A stretch of DNA of 8,974 nt. It comes from Acidobacteriaceae bacterium (lineage in GTDB: Bacteria; Acidobacteriota; Terriglobia; Terriglobales; Acidobacteriaceae). Where the stretch lies: assembly GCA_030042915.1 (NCBI GenBank), contig JASHYS010000461.1, positions 1 to 8,974 on the forward strand, in the 5' to 3' direction. A program made the translations under genes and the position numbers. A model generated the notes under the pieces. It was given only the letters and a program-made list of their open reading frames with translations. It searched no databases and was not told where the DNA came from. Below are positions 1 to 6,548 of the stretch, piece after piece (the first letter of the stretch is position 1; each line of letters opens with the position of its first letter).

Positions 1-843
1 CACCCGCCCCATCGTGGTATCGGTAATGGCGCGCGGCTGCTCCCAAATTTCTTTCAGCATGAAGTGCTTGTAGCCGCCCTTTTCCGCCTGGATCGGATCC
101 CACTGGATACGCGTCAGCTCGCGCGCAATCGGCCGCCCCTCAAAATCTGTCAGCGTTACGGTTGCCGGCGTCAGCACCGCCATATCGCCGTCGGCCAGAA
201 AGTACACGTTGCGGGTGTGATGCAGAATTCCCGGCACGTCGCTGGCCACAAACGCCTCGCCCTCGCCCACGCCCACAATCACCGGCGGTCCCAGCCGGGC
301 CGCAATAATCTTGTCCGGCTCGGCCGCGCTCAGAACGCCCAGCGCAAACGCGCCTGTCAACCGCTTAGCCGCGCGCCGCACCGCCTCTTCCAGCGCAATC
401 GGCTTCCCCGCCGCCTCAGCATCCTTCTGCACCTGCTCAATCAGGTGGGCAATAATCTCGGTGTCCGTCTCGGTCACAAACTTGTGGCCCTGCGCCGTCA
501 GCTCCCGCTTCAGGTCGAGGTAGTTTTCCACGATTCCGTTGTGCACCACCACAATCCGCCCTGTGCAGTCGCGGTGCGGATGCGCGTTCTCTTCCGTCGG
601 CCTTCCATGCGTCGCCCAGCGCGTGTGCCCTATGCCGAACGTGCCATCCAGCGGCTGTTCGCGCAGCACGTCCTCGAGCTTGCCCAGCTTGCCCGGCGCG
701 CGCCGCAGGTCCAGCTTGGCGCACTTCGGGCTGCCCACGGCAATCCCCGCCGAATCGTAGCCGCGGTACTCCAGCCGCCGCAGCCCTTCAATAATGACGG
801 GAACAACCTTCTTGTTTCCCACGTACCCGACAATTCCACACAT
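1..843 (-). CDS. glmS: Glutamine-fructose-6-phosphate aminotransferase (isomerizing), N-terminal part
   Basis: Cytoplasmic enzyme that converts fructose-6-phosphate and glutamine into glucosamine-6-phosphate, the first committed step towards UDP-GlcNAc for peptidoglycan and LPS. Only the first 281 residues are present; the frame runs off the low-coordinate edge, and the family is usually about 600-610 residues. Visible: start [10 protein letters not shown], where Cys2 becomes the N-terminal nucleophile after Met removal; EYRGYDSAG (25-33); GHTRWATHG (72-80); HNGIVENY (101-108); and TDTEIIAHL, all class-II glutamine amidotransferase signatures. [15 protein letters not shown] near the edge is the hinge leading into the first SIS isomerase domain. 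The start is fixed because Cys2 must follow the initiator Met. There is no Shine-Dalgarno sequence before the ATG, and a TAAAAT box ends 6 nt upstream. It is 339 bp from deoR, so probably a separate transcription unit. Identity is near certain. Confidence 0.97.
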   Translation of the reverse strand, partial: MCGIVGYVGNKKVVPVIIEGLRRLEYRGYDSAGIAVGSPKCAKLDLRRAPGKLGKLEDVLREQPLDGTFGIGHTRWATHGRPTEENAHPHRDCTGRIVVVHNGIVENYLDLKRELTAQGHKFVTETDTEIIAHLIEQVQKDAEAAGKPIALEEAVRRAAKRLTGAFALGVLSAAEPDKIIAARLGPPVIVGVGEGEAFVASDVPGILHHTRNVYFLADGDMAVLTPATVTLTDFEGRPIARELTRIQWDPIQAEKGGYKHFMLKEIWEQPRAITDTTMGRV

Positions 844-849
844 AGTTGA

Positions 850-855
850 ATTTTA
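850..855 (-). promoter_or_regulatory. Candidate -10 box of glmS (possible leaderless transcript)
   Basis: Read on the minus strand, TAAAAT (5 of 6 matches to TATAAT) ends 6 nt before the glmS ATG. Transcription would therefore start at or beside the initiation codon. The sequence between (TCAACT) has no purine-rich ribosome binding site. No convincing -35 hexamer lies 16-18 bp upstream (CGCCGT or ACGCCG), so the call rests on the -10 box, its spacing, and its location in a short A+T-rich patch of an otherwise GC-rich gap. Confidence 0.35.
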
Positions 856-960
856 AGCGAGTTGGCATAAAGACGGCGTGACACGAAGGTGGAACGGCCG
901 ACGTCAGCCATTCGTTGTTAAGCCGCCAGCCCCAGCCGCGGCCGGCGGTAGCGGCCATTC

Positions 961-999
961 TCGGCTCCAGCGCCCGCGGGCGCGGACGCCCGGAGCCGA
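961..999. repeat. Two-tier GC-rich palindrome (REP-like hairpin)
   Basis: The outer arms are perfect 8-bp inverted repeats, TCGGCTCC (961-968) and GGAGCCGA (992-999). Between them lies a perfect 14-bp palindrome, GCGCCCGCGGGCGC (970-983). The structure can fold on either strand. No T-run follows on either side, so it is not a canonical intrinsic terminator. It may be a dispersed intergenic repeat, a factor-dependent 3'-end element, or a chance product of high GC. Confidence 0.45.
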
Positions 1000-1141
1000 A
1001 ACTCCGCGTCTGTCCCCCCATACGCTCTAGCTGACGCCCGAACCGGCGGCAGCATGGGCCTTCAGTCCCCCTCCAAATCCGCCGCCCATCCCTCCGCGCA
1101 CTCTGCGAAAGGCTGGGTCCAGGCTGACCACTGATCCCTGA

Positions 1142-1162
1142 CGGCCGACCTCGAAGTCGCCG
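1142..1162 (-). terminator. Candidate hairpin just downstream of deoR
   Basis: Arms CGG-c-CGAC (1142-1149) and GTCG-CCG (1156-1162) pair over 7 bp with a one-base bulge and a 6-nt loop that contains TTCG on the minus strand. It begins about 20 nt after the deoR stop codon, a usual place for an operon 3' end. There is no U-tract, so if it terminates transcription it would need Rho or be inefficient; it could instead protect the mRNA 3' end. Confidence 0.3.
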
Positions 1163-1182
1163 GAACATACCGAATGACCGCA

Positions 1183-1968
1183 TCACACCGAAACCACGCG
1201 AACGCCGTTCGCAGCGAAGGTGCGCGCGGCCTCGTCGGAGATGCCGTCGTCGGTGATCAACACATCGATGTCGCGCAGGGGGCAGATCACGGCCGGGCTC
1301 ACCATGCCGACCTTGCTGGAGTCGGCCACCACGATCACTTCGCGCGCCTGACGCACCATGACGCGCAGAACCGCCGCTTCCTCGGGTTCGATCATGGTTG
1401 CTCCCCGCTCCGGATCGATACCGGTTACGCCCAGGAAGAGGCGGTCAAGCACATACATATTCAGCGTCTCGATGGCCGCCGGGCCGATGAGCGAATACGC
1501 TCCGGCCCATCGCATCGATCCGCCGGTGAGCGTGGTCTCCAGCGTGGTAATCGAGCTCAGCTCCATGCCGATGTTGACGGCATTGGTGACGATATGAATC
1601 CCGTTGCGATGGCGAAGCTGCCGGGCGACGAGGGAGGTGGTGGTTCCTGCAGCCAGTCCCACCGTTTCGCGCTCTTTCACCATGCCGGCCGCAGCTTGAG
1701 CAATGCGCAGTTTTTCGGCCGCAAACCGCTCTTCGCGAATGTGAAACGAGGCATCGAAGCGGAATGGCTCGTACACGGCTTTTCCGGCAAGCATAGCCCC
1801 GCCGTGCGTGCGGTATACGAGTCCCTGTTCTTCAAGCCGGGCCAGGTCCCGGCGAATGCTGGCGGGCGAAGCCGTCAGCTCCGTGGTCAGGTCGTCCACT
1901 GAAGCTTTCCCGCGATGCAGCAGCAAGCGAAGTATTTCTTTGGCGCGTTTGTCAGTCTTCGAGGACAT
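1183..1968 (-). CDS. DeoR/GlpR-family transcriptional repressor
   Basis: Cytoplasmic DNA-binding regulator of 261 residues, the usual length for the family. Residues 22-45 (ASVDDLTTELTASPASIRRDL) form the winged helix-turn-helix, followed by LEEQGLVYRTHGGA, the family hallmark after the recognition helix. The rest is the DeoR C-terminal sensor domain related to phosphosugar isomerases: AGTT (107-110), TNAVNIG (128-134), LTGG (147-150), GVTGID (180-185) and ADSSKVG (215-221). Such proteins usually release DNA on binding a phosphorylated sugar; the ligand here cannot be told from sequence. It starts 33 bp after the cutC stop, with only a weak GGCGGA next to the ATG, suggesting cotranscription with cutC and the TonB receptor. 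By position it is the natural regulator of this operon, so the TGATCA repeats at 6390-6430 are its best candidate operator (inference). A substrate-specific name such as NagR or AgaR is not justified. Confidence 0.93.
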   Translation of the reverse strand: MSSKTDKRAKEILRLLLHRGKASVDDLTTELTASPASIRRDLARLEEQGLVYRTHGGAMLAGKAVYEPFRFDASFHIREERFAAEKLRIAQAAAGMVKERETVGLAAGTTTSLVARQLRHRNGIHIVTNAVNIGMELSSITTLETTLTGGSMRWAGAYSLIGPAAIETLNMYVLDRLFLGVTGIDPERGATMIEPEEAAVLRVMVRQAREVIVVADSSKVGMVSPAVICPLRDIDVLITDDGISDEAARTFAANGVRVVSV

Positions 1969-2001
1969 TCCGCCGGTTAACCTGCAGACGAGACGTTTGG
2001 T

Positions 2002-2772
2002 TCATTGTAAGGGAGCGCCATTTCCTCCCGCCGCCACAACCAATTCCAGATTTTTTCGCAATCTGCGAACCTCGTCTTCGCGCACGACGTATCGCGCGAG
2101 TCCGTTGGAATGGGCGCCAAGGGCTACAGCGTGGTTCCAAAAGTGCGCGGCGCCGCGGACACGCGTGCGCAGAGCCGCGTGGATCTCGCTGATCCCGGAC
2201 TTCTGAACAAATTCGCGCACGTTGTTATGGCGGATGCCGCCCGCGCCAATGAATGCAATCCTGCCACGCGCCTTTTCCGCCAAGCTTGCAATCCGTTGCG
2301 CGCCGCGGATTCCGTCGGCCTCGCCGCCGGAGGTAAGGATGCGATCGGCGCCGCCGGCAATCACATCCTCGAGCGAGCGTTCCAGGTCGCAAGACACGTC
2401 GAAGGCGCGATGGAACGTAACGCTCATGGGACGCGCAGCAGCAACCAGTTCTGCTGTCTCGCGTATATTCACGTTGCCCTCCGGGGTCAACAGGCCAAGG
2501 ACAACGCCCGCCGCTCCCAGATTGCGCGCTTCAATTACATCGTCGTGCATGACGCGCAGTTCCTCGGCGGAGTAACAAAAATCACCTTCGCGCGGCCTGA
2601 TCATGACAAACACGTCGATTGAAACTGCACTTCGCACCGCGCGAATCAGCCCGGCGCTAGGTGTGATTCCGCCGTCGTTCAGCGCGGCGCACAATTCGAT
2701 GCGCTCCGCGCCGCCGTCTTGCGAGGCGATCGCCGATTCAACCGAATCGACACAAATCTCAAGCAGCTTCAT
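2002..2772 (-). CDS. cutC: CutC family protein (TIM barrel)
   Basis: A 256-residue CutC-family protein, close to the 248 residues I recall for E. coli CutC. Recognisable segments: [14 protein letters not shown] (1-14), [18 protein letters not shown] (21-39), [12 protein letters not shown] (57-68), TFHRAFD (119-125), RILTSGG (144-150), GAGGIR (176-181) and SEIHAA (195-200). Conserved Cys7, Cys28 and Cys66 and polar residues Glu5, Glu26, Arg59, Arg61, Asp64, His121 and Arg122 cluster at strand ends as in an enzyme pocket. The family is labelled 'copper homeostasis' from E. coli genetics, but that role is doubtful and no reaction is established. There is no signal peptide, so it is cytoplasmic. 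It begins 15 bp after the TonB-receptor stop with little ribosome binding site (GCGGAC), so translation is probably coupled. Nothing nearby resembles a copper transporter, chaperone or copper-responsive regulator; the glycan-related neighbours suggest a carbohydrate intermediate as substrate (inference). Confidence 0.92.
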   Translation of the reverse strand: MKLLEICVDSVESAIASQDGGAERIELCAALNDGGITPSAGLIRAVRSAVSIDVFVMIRPREGDFCYSAEELRVMHDDVIEARNLGAAGVVLGLLTPEGNVNIRETAELVAAARPMSVTFHRAFDVSCDLERSLEDVIAGGADRILTSGGEADGIRGAQRIASLAEKARGRIAFIGAGGIRHNNVREFVQKSGISEIHAALRTRVRGAAHFWNHAVALGAHSNGLARYVVREDEVRRLRKNLELVVAAGGNGAPLQ

Positions 2773-2787
2773 GTCCGCATTCGACCG

Positions 2788-5700
2788 CTAGAAGTTGTAG
2801 TGCAACGCGAACTGCAAATGACGTTCGGTGGAGCGAGGAGACTGCAACGAAACATTGCCGAATGTGCTATCGGAGATTCCAGAATCCGGGTTGCCGTAGC
2901 TGACGATATTGAAAGCGTTGAAAGCGTCGAAACGAAAACCGATGGTCTCCTCCTTATAGGTGTGGAAATCCTTGAACGCGGAGAAATCGGTGTCGAAGAA
3001 TCCCGGGCCTCGCAGCGCGCCATTGCCCTCTGTTCCGAAATCGTTGTTGGCAGGAATGCCGAAAGCGCACGTACCGTTGTCAACTCCGGGGGTGAGGCAA
3101 GGCGAGGCAGAAGGATCGGTGCCGAACCAGTTGGTGTTGCTGCGGCCCGCAATCTTCAACTTGCGATATTGGTTCACGCGGCTCGCACCGTAGCTGTTTG
3201 AATTGTTCGATCCGCCGGTAATGACCTCGGGAAAGCCCGAATAGCCTGCCAGGGCTGTCGAAAGCTTCCAGCCGCTCACGACCTCATCCATGACGTGGTT
3301 GACTCCGGAAAAGAACGGCTGTCCGCGGCCCACGGGAACCGCGTATACACCAGTGGCGGTGATGTCGTTACGGACATCGTACCCGGCGGGACCGACGTCG
3401 GCGTGGCTGTTGTAGTAGTTCTGAAACGCGCCGCTGTAACCATAGCCGGGAGTGTTAAAGGTGCCGAACAAGGAATAGTTGCCCATGCTGTTAGTCATGG
3501 CCTTGCCCCAGGTGTAATTCACCGTGAATTCCAGGCCGTGGTTCAAGCGCTGGCGCAAGACCGCCTGCAGTGCGTTGTAATTCATCAAGGCGCGCGACTC
3601 GGTAATCAGGAGGCTGCCGTTGCCGCCCACGCCCAGCGACGAATCGACGCCGTTCACGCCAATATACTGGCTGTTGTAAAACGGGGCCGAAGTTTGATCG
3701 TTGTTGACGGTCAACTGGTTGACATTGCCGTAGTCTTCAATATGCTGCCCCGACTCGCCAACATAACCGGCCTGCAACGATGCCGTGTGTGTTAAAGCGT
3801 ACTCCACGGTCAGATTCCATTCCTGCACATACGCGGGTTGCATGTTCTGCGGATAGGCCGTATATCCATTGTCGGAGCTGCTGTACTGCACGGAAGTGTC
3901 AGAGTTGGTGAAACCTTCTTCGGCAGTATTCGGAGTGGGCACCGAAGTGGCTGTTGGAGAGCTGACTGAGAAACCGGCCGCCTGCATGAAAGGCGAAATC
4001 GCGGTCAAACGCTGGTTGTAAGAGTTGCCCTCGAAGAAGCTTTCTGCTCCATATCCCGCCCTGACGACGGTTCGGTCATTGGCCTGAAAGGCAAAGCCAA
4101 CACGCGGCATCCACTGACGGAAATTCGGCTGGTAACAGGCGGTGTTGCTGCAGAGCGCGGCGTCGGGGAGCGCTCCCGTGGGCAGGTGGCCGGCGTATTC
4201 AATCTGCCCTGTCACCAGGTTGATATTTCCGGTTCGATCCTGCTCCTCGACCCAGGGTTCATCGTACTCGTAGCGTAAGCCGAAGATCAGCGTCAAATTG
4301 GGAAGCATCTTGAAGTTATCCTGCGCAAAGCCGGCCGCACGCCACTGGCGCTGCCCGACATTCACGCTTGCCAGAGTGACGCCTCCTGACGAAACGCGGT
4401 CCAGGACAAAATCCGCCGGTCCGTAGCCGCTGGCGATGGTCGCAAACGGGCTGGAGGTGAAGGCCCCGCTGTAATTGAGCGAGCCCAGGTAGCCGTCGTT
4501 GTTGCCGGTTGGATAGTTGTTCTGGTAGCGCTTTGCGTCAACGCCCATGCTGAGAAAATGCTTTCCGCGCTGCCACGTCAGAACGTCGGAGTAGGTGTAG
4601 GTATTGTCGATCACTCCGGCAGCATAAGCCGGAGTTCCTACGTCGCTGAGGCCGTTGTTCAGCCCCTGGTTGGTAAAGCCGTTATACCTCTGATTGGGAA
4701 AGGAGATGCCAACCTTGGAGTTGCCGGCAGTGCCGAAGAGTCCGGTTGGATCCTCCGGCAGCCCCTGATCCCAATCGGTGCGGGTAAAGCCGATGCGCGC
4801 CGCATTCACCATGGCGGGCGAGAACGTATGCACCCAGGCCGTGCCCACAATCCAGGTTGGGTACAGATTTTGAGTCGGGAAAGTAATATCCAAAACCGCG
4901 GTTTGACCGTCGTAGGCGTGCGAGATCGAGTAGAAGCCTGTGATTTTGTCGTTCGGCCTCATGTCGTATTCGAGCTTCACGTCGCCCTGGTTGTTGCCAA
5001 CCCATCTCTTGTACGGGGCCTCGTAGTTGTTGTCCGCAATGCCATCCGCGGCTCCCACGCATTTGCCGCCCGCGGGAGTCACCGGAGGCGCTGACGGGCT
5101 GGGTGCTGTCGAAGAGCAGTCGGGATAGAGCTTGGGGTTTGCAAACAGAAACTTGGCCACGGGGTTGGTGATGGGGACATTTTCGTCGTTGGTATAGGGT
5201 GCGAAGCCGTTGAGAGGGTCGTAAAGCTGGATGGGATTGGAGCCGTTGAGCAAAACCGAGAAATTGCCATTACGCATGGCGTCGGGAATCACGCTCGCAA
5301 AGCCGAAGCCTCCGCTGTTCTCGCGCGCTCCCAGATAATCACCAAAGAAGAAGAGCTTGTCGCGCCTGATGGGGCCGCCAACCGCGCCCCCGAACTGCGA
5401 CTGCGTGAAGGGGTTGATGGGCGTCACCGGCGTGCTCTGGCCGTTGGTGTAGGAATTGGCGTTGAAGCGATAATTCTGCACATAGCCATACGCCGAACCG
5501 TGAAACTGGTTGGTGCCGCTCTTGAGCACCAGCTCCACGGCAGCGCCATTCACGTTTCCCTGATCGGTGGGCGAGTCGGCCGTCACCACCCGCATCTCTT
5601 CGAGGGCCGCGGGCGCGGGACTGTACGAGATCAAGTTGTTGTAGGTCTCGTTCATGTCAATGCCGTCGATGGTGTAATTGTTGGCCTGCGACCGATTGCC

Positions 5701-6267
5701 ATTGAAGTTGGGCGTGTCGGAATTGAAAGTGCTGCGTTCGATGCTGGTGGGGCCCGACGTTCCGTACGACGTGACTGCGCCCGGCATGTAGAGCGTGACC
5801 GCCGAAAAATCGAGCCCGTTGAGCGGCAGATTGGCGATGGTATTGGCGGTGAAGACGCTGCCGATGGTGGGGCTATCAGTATTCAGAATCGGGGCCGCGG
5901 CCGATACGCTTACGTTGGCGGTGGTACTGCCCACCGCCAATTTCACATTGAAATTCGCCGTCTGCTGCACTTCCAGCGAAAACGCTGCAATCGTTCCCTT
6001 CTCAAAGCCTGTCGCCGAGACCGTGACCTGGTAATGGCCGATGGGCAGAAAGTCGATGCGGAACAGACCGTCCGGATTTGTTCTGGTGGACGTGACCACG
6101 TTGGTGTCCAGATTGAGAGCCACCACGTTCGCTCCGGTCACCACAGCGCCGCTCGGATCGGTCACTTCTCCAGTGATCGAACCGGTCACGGTTTGTCCAA
6201 CCGCCGCTGAAACGCAAAGGCACAGCATGCATGCGAAGAGCATGCGGAGATGCAGATTGATGTTCAT
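2788..6267 (-). CDS. Oar-like TonB-dependent outer-membrane transporter
   Basis: Outer-membrane receptor of 1159 residues that would import a large substrate using TonB energy. Residues 1-25 are a signal peptide (hydrophobic 9-22, AAVGQ cleavage region). Residues 26-110 are a carboxypeptidase-regulatory-like beta-sandwich (GSITGEVTDPSGAVVTGANV, FLPIGHYQVTVSATGF). About 125-255 is the plug (LPLNGLDFSAV, NNYTIDGIDMNETYNN, VELVLKSGTNQFHGSAYGY). From about 255 to the end is the barrel, including QFGGAVGGPIRRDKLFFFGDY (291-311) and a C-terminal Phe (FALHYNF) typical of BAM-targeted barrels. The mature protein has six cysteines in three close pairs: 384/403, 706/711 and 1057/1067. The ATG at 6267 is preceded by GAGG with a 4-nt spacer; Met9 is an alternative but has no ribosome binding site. 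No SusD-like lipoprotein is present, normal for this type. Substrate unknown; first gene of the operon with cutC and deoR. Confidence 0.95.
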   Translation of the reverse strand: MNINLHLRMLFACMLCLCVSAAVGQTVTGSITGEVTDPSGAVVTGANVVALNLDTNVVTSTRTNPDGLFRIDFLPIGHYQVTVSATGFEKGTIAAFSLEVQQTANFNVKLAVGSTTANVSVSAAAPILNTDSPTIGSVFTANTIANLPLNGLDFSAVTLYMPGAVTSYGTSGPTSIERSTFNSDTPNFNGNRSQANNYTIDGIDMNETYNNLISYSPAPAALEEMRVVTADSPTDQGNVNGAAVELVLKSGTNQFHGSAYGYVQNYRFNANSYTNGQSTPVTPINPFTQSQFGGAVGGPIRRDKLFFFGDYLGARENSGGFGFASVIPDAMRNGNFSVLLNGSNPIQLYDPLNGFAPYTNDENVPITNPVAKFLFANPKLYPDCSSTAPSPSAPPVTPAGGKCVGAADGIADNNYEAPYKRWVGNNQGDVKLEYDMRPNDKITGFYSISHAYDGQTAVLDITFPTQNLYPTWIVGTAWVHTFSPAMVNAARIGFTRTDWDQGLPEDPTGLFGTAGNSKVGISFPNQRYNGFTNQGLNNGLSDVGTPAYAAGVIDNTYTYSDVLTWQRGKHFLSMGVDAKRYQNNYPTGNNDGYLGSLNYSGAFTSSPFATIASGYGPADFVLDRVSSGGVTLASVNVGQRQWRAAGFAQDNFKMLPNLTLIFGLRYEYDEPWVEEQDRTGNINLVTGQIEYAGHLPTGALPDAALCSNTACYQPNFRQWMPRVGFAFQANDRTVVRAGYGAESFFEGNSYNQRLTAISPFMQAAGFSVSSPTATSVPTPNTAEEGFTNSDTSVQYSSSDNGYTAYPQNMQPAYVQEWNLTVEYALTHTASLQAGYVGESGQHIEDYGNVNQLTVNNDQTSAPFYNSQYIGVNGVDSSLGVGGNGSLLITESRALMNYNALQAVLRQRLNHGLEFTVNYTWGKAMTNSMGNYSLFGTFNTPGYGYSGAFQNYYNSHADVGPAGYDVRNDITATGVYAVPVGRGQPFFSGVNHVMDEVVSGWKLSTALAGYSGFPEVITGGSNNSNSYGASRVNQYRKLKIAGRSNTNWFGTDPSASPCLTPGVDNGTCAFGIPANNDFGTEGNGALRGPGFFDTDFSAFKDFHTYKEETIGFRFDAFNAFNIVSYGNPDSGISDSTFGNVSLQSPRSTERHLQFALHYNF

Positions 6268-6271
6268 GGGA

Positions 6272-6275
6272 CCTC
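6272..6275 (-). promoter_or_regulatory. Ribosome binding site of the TonB-receptor gene
   Basis: On the minus strand GAGG lies 4 nt before the ATG at 6267. The spacing is shorter than the usual 5-9 nt, but no other start nearby has a better site, so it supports the long start over Met9. Confidence 0.5.
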
Positions 6276-6379
6276 ACTTCAAAATGGCTGCCAGGAAGCG
6301 GCAGCCGCACAGGAATTGATCAGTCAAGATACTGGAGATTTCTTGCGGGCACCGGCCCGCACACGCCTCTGGATAGGAC

Positions 6380-6409
6380 ACATTAGTCGAAAAATGATCA
6401 CTTTGTCAA
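6380..6409 (-). promoter_or_regulatory. Candidate sigma-70 promoter of the TonB receptor-cutC-deoR operon
   Basis: On the minus strand a perfect -35 box TTGACA (6409-6404) is followed, after an 18-bp spacer, by TAATGT (6385-6380), which keeps the conserved T-A...T positions of a -10 box. Transcription would start near 6373, giving a leader of about 105 nt before the ATG at 6267. The promoter lies in the most A+T-rich patch of the window, within GC-rich DNA. One copy of the 11-bp repeat sits in the -10/-35 spacer and the other directly upstream of the -35, a layout expected for repression. Confidence 0.6.
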
Positions 6410-6430
6410 TAAAAATGATCATTACGATCA
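6390..6430. promoter_or_regulatory. Candidate operator: 11-bp direct repeat with TGATCA cores
   Basis: AAAAATGATCA occurs perfectly at 6390-6400 and 6411-6421, exactly 21 bp apart (two helical turns). A partial third copy, CGATCA, is at 6425-6430. Each core TGATCA is itself palindromic. The two full copies flank the predicted -35 box, so a bound protein would block RNA polymerase. The DeoR-family protein encoded last in the operon is the best candidate ligand; DeoR/GlpR proteins often bind tandem repeats near helical phase. That pairing is inference. Confidence 0.5.
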
Positions 6431-6447
6431 AAATAAGTGCAAATTCA

Positions 6448-6482
6448 GGCATTTTCGGCTGGTTGACCCAGGCAGAAATGCC
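6448..6482. repeat. Imperfect hairpin between the GH18 gene and the operator region
   Basis: Perfect 7-bp arms GGCATTT (6448-6454) and AAATGCC (6476-6482) enclose a 4x4 internal loop and an inner CTGG/CCAG stem (59-62 with 68-71 of the same hundred). It could be part of the GH18 3' end or a regulator site. No T-tract follows directly on the minus strand. Confidence 0.3.
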
Positions 6483-6491
6483 CGCGAACGG

Positions 6492-6519
6492 CCCGAGCCG
6501 CGTAAGCGAGGCTAACGGG
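6492..6519. repeat. REP-like hairpin with GCGTAAGCG apex, downstream of GH18
   Basis: The plus strand reads CCCG-AGCC-g-CG-taag-CG-a-GGCT-aa-CGGG. Arms of 4+4+2 bp pair around a TAAG loop with a G-A mismatch and a 2-nt bulge. It lies about 30 nt past the GH18 stop, so it would sit at the 3' end of that transcript. The sequence resembles intergenic palindromes with a GCGTAAGCG centre that I recall from Planctomycetes-like and related genomes; I cannot confirm that here. A weak terminator is the alternative. Confidence 0.45.
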
Positions 6520-6548
6520 TAAATTGAAACGAGGGCCGCTTGCCGGGG

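Larger units (their letters stand above)
844..1182. other. Gene-free GC-rich spacer between deoR and glmS
   Basis: This 339-bp stretch has no frame with a recognisable protein. Frames that stay open here read as proline/arginine-rich low-information sequence and look like GC-driven shadows. It holds a hairpin just after the deoR stop (1142-1162), a two-tier palindrome (961-999), weaker GC-rich inverted repeats around 922-955, and the candidate glmS -10 box. I see no glmS ribozyme core and no tRNA-like fold. Confidence 0.6.
6268..6548. other. Regulatory intergenic region between GH18 and the TonB-receptor gene
   Basis: This 281-bp gap contains, in transcription order, the REP-like hairpin, the imperfect hairpin, the repeat array with promoter, and a leader of roughly 105 nt. 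A further isolated TGATCA lies in the leader at 6317-6322. No small open frame with a convincing ribosome binding site was seen. Confidence 0.6.

Noticed and set aside
64..849. Plus-strand open frame opposite glmS
   Set aside because: Composition is Arg/His/Leu/Gln-rich with no motif, while the minus strand is an unmistakable GlmS.
844..1182. glmS ribozyme in the leader
   Set aside because: I could not see the conserved core or cleavage-site context, and the candidate -10 box sits right at the start codon.
788..1186. Minus-strand open frame bridging glmS start and the spacer
   Set aside because: It overlaps the GlmS start out of frame, is Arg/Gly-rich, and has no ribosome binding site or recognisable domain.
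1174..1902. Plus-strand open frame opposite deoR
   Set aside because: The minus strand encodes a full DeoR-family protein; the plus translation is Gly/His/Arg-rich and matches nothing.
2002..2772. Copper-resistance role for the CutC gene
   Set aside because: No copper pump, chaperone, multicopper oxidase or copper-responsive regulator is nearby, and the operon partners are sugar-related; the family name alone is not evidence.
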